A stretch of DNA of 64,000 bases from Coemansia sp. RSA 487 (Eukaryota; Kickxellomycota; Kickxellomycetes; Kickxellales; Kickxellaceae): positions 82,811-146,810 of the forward strand of contig JANBRJ010000038.1 of NCBI GenBank assembly GCA_027577595.1, given 5' to 3'. Each line of letters begins with the position of its first letter. Position 1 is the first letter of the stretch. Position numbers and translations under genes: made by a program. Below the pieces are notes generated by a model, which made no database searches, was not told where the DNA came from, and saw nothing but the letters and a program-made list of their open reading frames with translations. Shown here piece after piece: positions 32,561 to 41,946 of this stretch.

Positions 32561-34489
32561 ATGTCGATTAGACGACGCTGCTGCGGCCTGATGGGCAAAA
32601 CGGCAAATAAAGCCTTTTGGCTGTGCTTTTGGATTGGTATGCTCGTTCCATTAGCCGCTATCGTTACAATTGTGGCGTTTGTCATTACCATGTACAACGT
32701 GCCAGTCGACAATTCGGGTTACGCAAACGAACCGGATGGTCTATCATTTAGAACCGGGCACCGCTTGAGGTGGCAAGACCCCTTTATCTACGAAGCCAAA
32801 GTGTACGTGTCGACTAAACAATTCGTCCCTAGCAACGAAACACAGTTCTTTGAAAAGGCAGAGCTGGTCTGGAGGAGCGGTCAGCAGAGCATCGAGAGCA
32901 AGTTCCCGCATTTCCGCGGCAAGGCAACGGTGCAGCTTCCCAAATCGCTCTCCCTTATTACAGAGTCTGTGCACCGTGGTCTTTATGCCCATATATTCGT
33001 CCAGGAGGCATCGGACGTGGAGTCGCAGAACCCAAATCTGAATGACCCACTCTTGATACATTCGGTGCAGCCGGTGGTATGGTGGGAGCCGCAGGAGATG
33101 GACGACATGTACCGGTTCATCAGCAGCCATGGACATCCACACCCGTCAAGTAATCGAAAGAGCAACGCAGACTACCAGCTTGTGTCCGCAAGGTCGGTTT
33201 CGTGGGGAATGACGATGGAGCCCAATGTAGCAAGAATGGTATATATGGGAGGAGGGTGCAGGGGGAACAAATGGCTTACATACGACGCTAGCTCAACAGG
33301 ATATGGCCTCTTGGATCATAACCCCTCCATCTTCAAGAACCTGGTTACTCGGAGCGTGCCTCACGTGGATGTGCTTCTGGCGCATAGGAATGACGGAATC
33401 TTGCCGCAGTCTATCGAAATCGGGGTAGATGTGCAAGGGATCAGCGGGTACAAAGTAGCAATGAAATTGGCAATGCTGTCATTGACTAGCCAAAAATTTA
33501 TGAACTGTCCGCGACTGTTCCCCTCATTTGCTGTTGGATCAGTCCCAGGCTTCGAATACAGAAACAGCAGAGGCACAAACAATGATGCTGAAGCTCCAAG
33601 CGCCATCTCTCGCTACATTTACGATCACAGCGTCCTCAAGCTATTGACAATGATGTTTGTTGTCGTGATGCTCATAGCGCTGAACGCTTTTACCATAAAG
33701 ATAAGCACATCTTACTGGATAGGACCAAAGTCCAAATGGATCGGAATGTCACGAGCGTCCTTTGCGGTTTGTCTAGCCGACATGCTTCTGTTAGCGTTGC
33801 GCAAGGTCATAAAAAATGACGAAGCTACTCTTGAGGATAAGATTGAGCTCTTTTTCAACGCTTACATCCTGCTTGTTCTTCTGGGAAGATCGCTCAGTCC
33901 CTTGGTCTGGTTTAGATCCGCTATTCGTATTATAAAGCCCAGGAGGGACGAGAGAACACAGGGAAACATGCTGCCGACCAGAATTGACCTAACGTCGGAG
34001 TGGCAACCGAGTGAGGAGGAGGACGTGTATGGCTCCAAAAAGCCCGTGCACGAGTCTGGCCTGAGCTCCAACCAGATGGCCAAAATCGTGGCGGTTCGGA
34101 AGCAAGTGGACAACACAGTTCTTCAGTGGAGCCGCAGCATCACCATCATACTACTGGCAGTCTTCTCGCTGTACTCCCTGTACCACCATAGCTTCAGTCC
34201 GCTCTCTGTTGATTACATTGACGATATATTATACTACATGCAGGCGATGGCCATATGCCTCAGATATGTCCCGCAGCTGATGGTTAACTATCGCACGCGG
34301 TCGGCGGAGCATACACCGGTGATTGAGCACTTGAACTCCATAGCTACAGCAATTGGTGGCACGCTGCTGTGTCGTTTCGCCGGCATATACGTTTGGGACG
34401 AGACATCAGTACAAGGGCTGCCAAGCCTCGCGTGTAGTGCTATAGTGCTTGTCCAGTACTGCATGTACTTTAAGGAGAAGAAAGACTGA
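32561..34489 (+). CDS. CLPTM1-like multi-span membrane protein
   Basis: One exon, 642 residues. An N-terminal span at about 18-47 is followed by a large probably lumenal domain (about 50-355). A cluster of spans follows at about 365-390, 400-420, 440-460, 530-550, 565-590 and 600-640. VPQLMVNYRTRSAEHTP near 578 matches the conserved TPQLFINYKLKSVAHLP segment of CLPTM1/CLPTM1L, and the overall layout fits that family. CLPTM1L scrambles glucosaminyl-phosphatidylinositol in the ER, and CLPTM1 retains receptor subunits there. The lumenal part is too diverged for me to align, so the family call rests mainly on the C-terminal half. It converges on the LeuRS gene, with 79 bp between stop codons. Confidence 0.6.
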   Translation: MSIRRRCCGLMGKTANKAFWLCFWIGMLVPLAAIVTIVAFVITMYNVPVDNSGYANEPDGLSFRTGHRLRWQDPFIYEAKVYVSTKQFVPSNETQFFEKAELVWRSGQQSIESKFPHFRGKATVQLPKSLSLITESVHRGLYAHIFVQEASDVESQNPNLNDPLLIHSVQPVVWWEPQEMDDMYRFISSHGHPHPSSNRKSNADYQLVSARSVSWGMTMEPNVARMVYMGGGCRGNKWLTYDASSTGYGLLDHNPSIFKNLVTRSVPHVDVLLAHRNDGILPQSIEIGVDVQGISGYKVAMKLAMLSLTSQKFMNCPRLFPSFAVGSVPGFEYRNSRGTNNDAEAPSAISRYIYDHSVLKLLTMMFVVVMLIALNAFTIKISTSYWIGPKSKWIGMSRASFAVCLADMLLLALRKVIKNDEATLEDKIELFFNAYILLVLLGRSLSPLVWFRSAIRIIKPRRDERTQGNMLPTRIDLTSEWQPSEEEDVYGSKKPVHESGLSSNQMAKIVAVRKQVDNTVLQWSRSITIILLAVFSLYSLYHHSFSPLSVDYIDDILYYMQAMAICLRYVPQLMVNYRTRSAEHTPVIEHLNSIATAIGGTLLCRFAGIYVWDETSVQGLPSLACSAIVLVQYCMYFKEKKD

Positions 34490-34545
34490 CGATGTGCCCT
34501 GGAATTTGCTTTCTAGACAACATTAAATACGAGTGCAATTTAACA

Positions 34546-34551
34546 AATAAA
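34546..34551 (+). terminator. Polyadenylation signal of the CLPTM1-like gene
   Basis: AATAAA 57 bp after the stop codon, within the 79-bp convergent spacer. Confidence 0.45.
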
Positions 34552-34568
34552 AAGTTGCTATTTTTCTT

Positions 34569-37568
34569 CTAATTGATTATCAGGTTGATCAGTTTGTTTG
34601 GAACGTGAATAACCCTGATAATGCTCTTTGCAAACAACCACTTTGCAGCAAGTGGATGTTCTTTGGCCAGTTGAGCCAGCATTTCTTTATCCAAATCCAC
34701 ATCCACATCGTCAATCTTGAAGCGCACTTTGCCGTTGATCTGAACAACGATGGTGGTGCTTTGCTTTATCAGCGCAGACTCGTCAACGTCGGGCCATTTC
34801 TGGCCAAGCACGCTAATGCCTCCGGTGCTGTTCTGTGTCATGATTCCAGCAGCGTCAAAGTATTTGTTCTTGCAGCACACTTCCCAGAGTTCCTCGCCAA
34901 CGCTAGGCGCCAGCGGGCTAAGCATCTTAATCAAGCACGCGAGTGCGTATGCGTACGATGGGTGAGCGCACTCCTTGACCGTGGCCAGGTGGTTTGACAA
35001 CTCGATCAGCGACGCAATCGCAGTGTTGAATGCAAACGTGGTGCCCATTGCCTCTGTAGCTTTTTGGACAGCTACATTTGCCTGGCGATACGTTTCCTTG
35101 GCCTCCCCAGACCACTCTACTCTCGAGGTAAGCGACTCGGTGATTGTCTGGAGCGGCTTTGCTTCGAACGCGCCGTCAACCAGTCTGCCAAGACGGTTGA
35201 TCCAGCGCTGCATGCCAACGATGCTCTGCGTGTCCCATTCCAAAACATCCTGCGGCGGAGCCAGATAGAGCATGTGCAGGCGGGTGGCATCTGCCCCGTA
35301 CTTGTTGACGGTCTCTGTCGGATCCACGCCATTGTACTTTGACTTTGACATCTTCTCATAAACCACTGCTGGTGCCTTGCCGGTCGCTATGACACGAGCA
35401 GCTGAAGATCCGCCCTTCCCAGCCTCGACCTCGACCTCCTCTGGCTTGAGAAACTGGCCGGTGCTAGGGTCCTTGTACGTCAGTCCATGCACCATCCCCT
35501 GAGTCAGCAGACGTTTGAATGGTTCGCCGTTGTAGTCTTTGCTCGAACATTTCTGCAAGATCGTCGATCTGACCGAGTCACTAATAGCTGCGTCGTCTTG
35601 GACTGCAGCGGCTCCGTACGTCTGGGTCTTGTACAGAAACTTGCTGATGAAGCGTGAGTACAGTAGGTGCAAGATGGCGTGCTCAACGCCGCCAATATAC
35701 AGGTCAACCGGCATGGTTGCCGTCGCTGCGGAAGCGCCGAACGGCAAGCTGCGGTTGTGGGGGTCAGTATATCGCAGGAAATACCATGACGAGTCGACAA
35801 ATGTGTCCAGGGTGTCGCTGTCCCGCTTAGCTGGGCCTTTGCATCGGGGACATTTGCAGCTCAGCCACTCAGCGGCGTGAGAGAGAGGACTGCCACCTCT
35901 TCCAGAGAGGTGCACGCTGCGGGGCAACTCGACAGGCAGCTCATCTTCTGGGACCGGAACTACACCGCACGAGGCGCAGTGAACAACAGGAACGGGCGCG
36001 CCCCAATACCGTTGCCTCGAGAGAAGCCAGTCACGCAATCGGTAGTTGACCGCAGCCCGACCGCTACTCTTTTCTTCAGCAGCGTGCACGATTGCTGCCA
36101 TAGCTTCGGCACTTGCGAGCCCGCCAAATATGCCATTCTCGGGCACCTTTCGCAGGACACCGAGATCGGTAAACACCGAATCAGCCGCCTTCTTGTCCTG
36201 GGAGATAGGCTCAACTACAGAATCGTGTACGGGCACGTCATTTGCCTTGCAGAACTCGCTGTCCCTCGCGTCGTGTGCAGGTACGCCCATGACAGCTCCG
36301 GTGCCGTAACCAGATAGCACATAGTCAGCAATATATATAGGCACTCGACGATCCGGGTCAAGAGGGTGCAGTGCATAAAGCCCAGTGAAGACACCTAGCT
36401 TGGAAGGCTGGGAAGAGTCGCTGCTCACGCCACCTTTCGCCTGGCAATCTTTGATATCTTTTGCACAACATAGCACATCTGTTGCGTGAGTCGTGGGCAG
36501 CCAATCACGCGATATCAGAGGGTGGTCGGCCGATACCGCCAGGTACGAAACGCCAAACACTGTATCTGGCCGGCTAGTAAACACAGTCACCGCTGTCGGA
36601 GGTTGCGCTTGTCCGTCATGGTTCGTACCTTTGCTATCAAGAGCAAAATCGAACTCGGCGCCTTCTGACCGGCCGATCCAGTTGGCTTGCATGGCCTTCA
36701 CATGCTCTGGCCAGTCCAGCACGTCCAGATCATTGAGCAAGTCATCAGCATATGCAGTTATCTTGGCGAACCACTGCACCAGCTTCCGCCTCTCCACAAC
36801 GGCACCAGAGCGCCATGACCGTCCATTCTTGTCAACCTGCTCATTAGCAAGGACTGTTTGATCGACGGGGTCCCAGTTGACAAAGGCCTCCTTGCGATAC
36901 ACCATTCCGTGCTCATACAGCTGGAGGAACAGGTGCTGCGTCCACTTATAGTAATCGGGCTCACAAGTGGACAGTTCACGGTCCCAGCCAAAGTCAGTCT
37001 GAATCCGGGCCAACTGGTCCTTCATCACCGCGATATTGCGAACCGTCCATTCGCTGGGTGCAACACCACGCTCAATAGCAGCATTTTCGGCTGGAAGCCC
37101 AAAGGCGTCCCACCCCATCGGGTTTACCACATGTTTGCCGCGCATCCTATGGAATCTAGCCAGAGCATCGCTTATCGTGTACACTCGCACGTGCCCCATG
37201 TGCAGCACGCCGGACGGGTACGGAAACATTACGAGGATGTAAAACATGCTTTTGATTTCCTCACTCGTCATTTCGTTGATCGGCTTTAGGGGATGCGAGC
37301 TTTTATATTCCTGTGTCTTGATCTCGGCCCAGCGAGCTCTCCATTTTGTCTCAAGCCCGCTTGTGTCTAGCTTCCCGGTCCGCTTATCGATCCAGTCACA
37401 GAACTTTGCTTTGGCCAACAGTGCACGACACGTGGATAGACTCCGTATTGCTGACTTCGAATGCACAGCTGCCGCAGTGTGTCGAATTCGGAGCGGCTTG
37501 GTTGGTTGCCCAGCCGAAACCGGGACAGCTCGGCTTTGCTGTCGCAAGCAACTGTATACACCCAACAT
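34569..37568 (-). CDS. Mitochondrial leucyl-tRNA synthetase
   Basis: About 999 residues from the chosen Met (MLGVYSCLRQQSR). A further in-frame Met lies at 37652, but the stretch it adds is very hydrophobic (MLFLTFSCLLSVPYLPL), unlike a presequence, so 37568 is preferred. Residues 1-50 are Arg/Ser/Ala-rich and acid-poor, as in a mitochondrial targeting sequence. The class I HIGH motif PYPSGVLHMGHVR is near 121. The editing domain is present (TSRPDTVFG and GYGTGAVMGVPAHD), and the KMSKS loop EKMSKSKYNGVDP is near 737. The end IRVIHVPNKLINLIIN corresponds to the bacterial-type LeuRS C-terminus. It charges mitochondrial tRNA-Leu; the yeast homologue Nam2 also assists group I intron splicing. The bacterial-type PYPSG-x-LHMGHVR sequence separates it from the cytosolic enzyme. 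Confidence 0.93.
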   Translation of the reverse strand: MLGVYSCLRQQSRAVPVSAGQPTKPLRIRHTAAAVHSKSAIRSLSTCRALLAKAKFCDWIDKRTGKLDTSGLETKWRARWAEIKTQEYKSSHPLKPINEMTSEEIKSMFYILVMFPYPSGVLHMGHVRVYTISDALARFHRMRGKHVVNPMGWDAFGLPAENAAIERGVAPSEWTVRNIAVMKDQLARIQTDFGWDRELSTCEPDYYKWTQHLFLQLYEHGMVYRKEAFVNWDPVDQTVLANEQVDKNGRSWRSGAVVERRKLVQWFAKITAYADDLLNDLDVLDWPEHVKAMQANWIGRSEGAEFDFALDSKGTNHDGQAQPPTAVTVFTSRPDTVFGVSYLAVSADHPLISRDWLPTTHATDVLCCAKDIKDCQAKGGVSSDSSQPSKLGVFTGLYALHPLDPDRRVPIYIADYVLSGYGTGAVMGVPAHDARDSEFCKANDVPVHDSVVEPISQDKKAADSVFTDLGVLRKVPENGIFGGLASAEAMAAIVHAAEEKSSGRAAVNYRLRDWLLSRQRYWGAPVPVVHCASCGVVPVPEDELPVELPRSVHLSGRGGSPLSHAAEWLSCKCPRCKGPAKRDSDTLDTFVDSSWYFLRYTDPHNRSLPFGASAATATMPVDLYIGGVEHAILHLLYSRFISKFLYKTQTYGAAAVQDDAAISDSVRSTILQKCSSKDYNGEPFKRLLTQGMVHGLTYKDPSTGQFLKPEEVEVEAGKGGSSAARVIATGKAPAVVYEKMSKSKYNGVDPTETVNKYGADATRLHMLYLAPPQDVLEWDTQSIVGMQRWINRLGRLVDGAFEAKPLQTITESLTSRVEWSGEAKETYRQANVAVQKATEAMGTTFAFNTAIASLIELSNHLATVKECAHPSYAYALACLIKMLSPLAPSVGEELWEVCCKNKYFDAAGIMTQNSTGGISVLGQKWPDVDESALIKQSTTIVVQINGKVRFKIDDVDVDLDKEMLAQLAKEHPLAAKWLFAKSIIRVIHVPNKLINLIIN

Positions 37569-38154
37569 ACAAGCAATGGAAGAGAGATAAATATATAGAG
37601 TGAGCGGTAAATAAGGAACGGATAAAAGGCAAGAGAATGTAAGGAAAAGCAAAGATAAAAGCTAGAGCCAACTGAGCCTGCACATTTTTATTTTTATTTT
37701 TTTGAAAAGGGCGTTGATTTTGATCAACTATACAATAGTGTTATCAGACAGAATGTGGACTTGCCTTTTATGACCACGGCTTTCTTAGCAGGTTGATGGC
37801 TTCTTAAACCCTGCTGATATTACTCATTTCTTTTGTTTTTAAAATACACTATGACACCACCATTCATTTGTTAGACACACTTACATTGGCGAAATACGAT
37901 TCAGAAACTAATTAATTTACGGGTTTTCCTCGATTTAGCTATTTTTAATGGCAATATTCCCAAGAAATGTTTACATCTTGTTTTCCTTAACGTTTGACAA
38001 ACAAATTTAAAACTATGCAAAATATGACTTTTCCAATACCAATTAAAAGCTAGCTATCAGAATATGGTAATATAACCTTTCTGCTGGCAAAAGTTAGCGT
38101 ACATTTAGTCTTGCCTTACAGACAAAGTGTGAGCTGTGATCCAACATTTCAAAA

Positions 38155-38745
38155 GTATTTGGGACAACAAACAGAGTAAGGAGCTTATATGCACCAATGA
38201 ATTTTGTTCCAGCTCAACTCCTGTTAGTCAAGAACACTTGTAAAGTGCTCTAAAACACAAGGAGCTTGATAGACGTAATATGGCCGGTGCTGTTAAACCG
38301 AGCTTACAGCTATGGAGTGGTATATTTTGTGATGGATAACGCTGTCTTGGTTGTTTTTATATAGAAAAGTCGGTGAATGGTGAGATAAAGGAGGAAGCAT
38401 ATAGGCATCAACTGGTAACTTTACTGAAAGATAGCCATCCAACAGCACTTGCTAAACACAATACTGTTATCTACACATCAGATACTGCTTACGATTATCG
38501 CCAGTCACAGATTATTCAAAAACTAACACGGCCCATCAAACTCTCCTGATCTCAATCCCAATGGAAATATGTGGAAAGGGGAATTTTGATGCGCGCATTT
38601 CCTGAGGAATTATCAAGATGCTGAACATTCAATAAAAAGGAAACATCTTCTGCAACTTCTATAATAGCATTGATATAATGGAAGTCAACATGCTAATCTA
38701 ATCTAAAGCATGCCTATGCACATAAAGATAGCCACTCAAAATAAA
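38155..38745 (+). pseudogene. Relic of a Tc1-like transposase (copy B)
   Basis: This segment aligns by eye along its length with the transposase C-terminal half of the element at 57385-58140. Shared landmarks are AAGGAGCTTATA, CCAGCTCAAC, GTCAAGAACNCTTGTAAAG, GGAGTGGTAT (GGGGTGGTAT in copy A), GAAAAGTC, the NSPDLNP segment and GCATGCCTA near the end. The catalytic stretch reads NSPDLNPNGNMW where Tc1 proteins have PIENLW, so the third acidic residue is lost. Stops and frame changes break the rest. The N-terminal half and both terminal repeats are missing. It shows that the family has been active more than once in this genome. Confidence 0.7.
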
Positions 38746-38934
38746 TGCGTTGCCGTTAGGTATAGGTTTTCAAATGAAGGCTGGCACTTGTGCTATGTAG
38801 ATATATTATATATACACAACCTCAGTCTAAATACTAACAGTTGTGGCTTAACTTTGAATGATGCACCGTGATAGTCTTGATATTCATTCTGGAAAATGGT
38901 AATTGGGTTAGAGATCAAAGCGTTTTTAGACTGA

Positions 38935-39215
38935 TCCTACTGCGCGTGTGTGGTGCTGGCACGGGTTCGAATTCAGCTCCAGGCACTGTTGTGGGGACCT
39001 GGGGCATAGTTGGACAGAAGAGCCCGCCCTCCCCCAGCACACGTTTATACGTCGTCAAGCGTGAGACAACGTCCCAGGATCGACTCCAGGTAAATCTTCT
39101 AGCCGCTGCTGCCAGATTCCCCAAGAAGCACTCATCCCATTCTTCTCTTCACCCCAGCCCCAGTCACCCAAGCAAGTTGGGCTCTCGCTAGCTTTTCTGT
39201 TAGTCTTTCAGTTTG
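38935..39215. repeat. GC-rich SINE-like patch with two B-box-like sites
   Basis: A sharply bounded GC-rich segment in AT-rich DNA. It has GGTTCGAATTC at 38964-38974 and GGATCGACTCC at 39077-39087, each one base from the Pol III B-box GGTTCGANNCC. No paired T-arm or cloverleaf forms around them, so neither is a tRNA gene. No A box was found. A truncated, tRNA-derived SINE is the likeliest reading. Confidence 0.3.
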
Positions 39216-39417
39216 TCATTGCTCCACGGAAATTGGCGCCTACGCTGTGGCACTGGTGATCCATTATGATGAATATAATTTTAAAAATAAAACATCAGCT
39301 TATTTGTCATTCAATTGTGGCATGTGTCCTTCGCCTAATATTTCAAGTCCATAGCAATTTCAGCAATAACGCTAGCAGATTTATGTCCCATATTTATTAT
39401 TGCTGACATATACTTTA

Positions 39418-39519
39418 GCCAGACCAGCGACTACGGTAAGGAGCTACACAAGGCTCTGGATATCGACTTATACGAAAAACATGCGGACAAAGTAAAGCGG
39501 CCATTATACAGCAAGTAGC
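39418..39519 (+). pseudogene. Short coding-like relic
   Basis: After an acceptor-like TTTAGCCAG, one frame reads TSDYGKELHKALDIDLYE and then KHADKVKRPLYSK before a stop. The mix of charged and hydrophobic residues looks like real protein sequence amid AT-rich noise. I cannot name a source gene. Confidence 0.2.
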
Positions 39520-40763
39520 CCTACTTGTCAACAACTGCTAAAATATATTTACCTCTGCTATTCTATTCGCGTAGTTAACGTCTATAGTTAAATTATAAAA
39601 AATCGATAAACATAGGTTGAAAACAAGAAATGATAAAACTAATATGAATAATATAATAATGCTGGCATTCAAGGACGTTGAAAATATAGGTATGACTTAG
39701 CATAAGATATTGCGAGTATAAAAGCTTATAGTCTTGTGGTGTGTAGGTTGACATGCAATCTAATAAGAAAACATGAGCAAAAGATGGTGAGGGCAAGATT
39801 CTTTGAAACCCTAGCTGCAAACCCCTTGTCCCCTAAACGTTAATAGCTGATACTGCTACAACGCCCAGCGACAAACATAAACAGCAGAACTGGAAGAAGG
39901 GGGTTATTGTAAAAAATTTTGCCGAACGAATAAGGAAACTACGAATAGTGATGTAGGGGGTTTTGAGAAGAATACGAAGGAAAAATGATAAACCTTTTGA
40001 ACATTGAATGGAGCCATACAAGATGGTATATAGTGAGATTTTTTGCAGAACAAAGTAGTGAATAAGAGAGAAATGTAAAAAAGTTCATAGACACTCGGTA
40101 GAGCCATTTAAATGGTGTGGTGGGCGTATGCCATTCCATATTCAGTATGCAGCAATGTAGAATGCCTTGTTCATAATTATCTATGTTTAACCATGCGTTA
40201 GCCACCAACGCTTCAGAAATTCTCGGGTTTGGTACGAATAAGTTGGAATTTGTGCGAAAACTGTTTCAGGGTTTGGGATTCGCAAGAGCGAAATGTGAGA
40301 GGCGCAACATCATAAAACACTTTCTTGCTCCAAGCCCTAAACTCTTTCTAGGGGAGGGAGGGTTTTCAATGCAGGGATTATTAATTAAGCCAATCCCAGA
40401 TTGAAAATATTGTGGTCTAAGGGGTTCTCAGCAGTCCTCGTCTGAGCGGTCCAGCAACACGTAATGTGCTTATTTTTATTGAAGGTTTACGCATAGAGAT
40501 TTTTAAACTTTTTTTTTTTGAATAAATCGCTAGCTGAAATACAAAAAAGCTAAACGCACGAGTGAGGCATATTGATAGAAATGAGGCTGTGAAACACTAG
40601 ATAACGCTTTTACACTTGGGAAATTCCTCTGTATAAGCTGGTTGCTAATTTTCAATGGAGAAGCACTGAACTCGCGCCGGTTTATTTACAAAGCACTTTT
40701 TGGTTAGGAGAAAAGAGTTATTTAAAAGACTGTACAGCTAGCTGGGCGAAACGCTAATTCATT

Positions 40764-41552
40764 TTAATGAAGCTTGGTACACATGGTTACGTCGCCGACA
40801 ATCCAGGTAGCAAAGCCCTCGCGCAAGTACTCCTTCCACACTACCAACTGGTACGCATAACTGATGAAGCTGTACCACAATACATGCGTGCCTCCAGATA
40901 CAAGCATAGTGGCGATGAGTCTGCCACGGCTAATAGCCACACGGTCAACACCGCCGGGCAGCTCGCGGAACATCCCGCCTTCACCAATCCCTGTTCCAAA
41001 CGGCGCACGCCAGCCTATGGACGCATACGGGTGGATCCTCCAAGCAGAGACAATAAGCGGGGCGGCCAGCGCCGTGTACACACGGTAGCAGCGATATGAC
41101 AGCAGTGACGCACGGATTTTGCGCTCGAACACGGTAACGCCGATGACGGTGCGGCGCATGTACCACACGAAAATGTGCATCGCCAAGAGAACTACTGGCC
41201 CAACACGGCGGTCGACGAATCGGCGCAATGGGTTGCCAGTTCCTTCAGTTGTGCTCACTAATATATGGTCCTCGCCATGGAACACTAGCAACCAGATGGC
41301 TGCCCACGCGAACGGCGAGTGGAAAACCACCGTGGGCTCAAACCATACAGGCCGGTAGTTCAGCGAGACAAAGAATACGATGTGGTAACTGAATACGAGC
41401 AGCAGGCATAGACTGCTGAGTGTCCCTAGTGTGTGTACCGCAGGGCCGGTTGTCACGCTGGCGATGTAGCGTGCGCCGACGGCCACGATGATGCTTAGAT
41501 GCGTGTAGAAGAGCCACCGGCTATACGTTATTTTGACGCTCTCTGTACGCAT
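40764..41552 (-). CDS. Six-span membrane protein of unknown function
   Basis: One exon, 262 residues, GC-rich like the real genes around it and unlike its spacer, which supports its being coding. Likely spans are at about 11-34, 39-64, 79-93, 118-132, 155-168 and 210-240. Short loops are rich in Arg (VFERKIRASLLSYRCYR between spans 4 and 5). No catalytic motif was recognised. I compared it with FAR-17a/AIG1 hydrolases, which have a similar size and topology, but saw no convincing match. It starts at the only Met near the beginning of the frame (MRTESVKITYSRW). It lies head-to-tail, 394 bp downstream of the Spt8 stop codon. Confidence 0.6.
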   Translation of the reverse strand: MRTESVKITYSRWLFYTHLSIIVAVGARYIASVTTGPAVHTLGTLSSLCLLLVFSYHIVFFVSLNYRPVWFEPTVVFHSPFAWAAIWLLVFHGEDHILVSTTEGTGNPLRRFVDRRVGPVVLLAMHIFVWYMRRTVIGVTVFERKIRASLLSYRCYRVYTALAAPLIVSAWRIHPYASIGWRAPFGTGIGEGGMFRELPGGVDRVAISRGRLIATMLVSGGTHVLWYSFISYAYQLVVWKEYLREGFATWIVGDVTMCTKLH

Positions 41553-41946
41553 TCTCGGAAGAGGAGTGGGAGCGAGTGTGGTCGTGCTCGTCCCCCTTCA
41601 ATGCCAGCACTATGTAGTGCTTGATGCTTGTTGCTTGTATGTCGAGTGTGTGTTTCTTTTCGTTGGCAGAGGGCAAGTCCACACAAATTCACTGTCTGTT
41701 GACGTTAGGTTAATAAAGTTTTGCCGTGTATAATCGGGATAAGAGTACAAGTAACGCAATAAAAAGAGGCATAAACTTCAAGAAGCGAAAATACTTGGCA
41801 CAAAATAAGCAAAAGCAAGAGAAGCAGCCACACAACATACAGACAAGCAAAGAAAAAATATGCTTTTTCACGTGCTTTCAGATCGCTTCAAGATCAACCC
41901 AGTGCAGATCCAAAGAATCATCTCTCGATCAAGATCCCTTGATCTG
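41553..41946. other. Spacer between Spt8 and the membrane-protein gene
   Basis: 394 bp holding the Spt8 3' end and the promoter of the downstream minus-strand gene. No repeat or RNA gene was recognised. Confidence 0.6.

Larger units (their letters stand above)
37653..40763. other. AT-rich spacer with transposon relics
   Basis: 3.1 kb without an intact gene between LeuRS and a membrane protein. It includes a 5'-truncated Tc1-type relic, a GC-rich SINE-like patch and a small coding-like relic (separate entries). Segments 37690-38140 and 39530-40760 show nothing recognised. Confidence 0.55.

Noticed and set aside
38950-38990. Possible tRNA gene at GGTTCGAATTC
   Set aside because: No T-stem pairing, acceptor stem or A box could be built around it; kept as a SINE-like patch instead.
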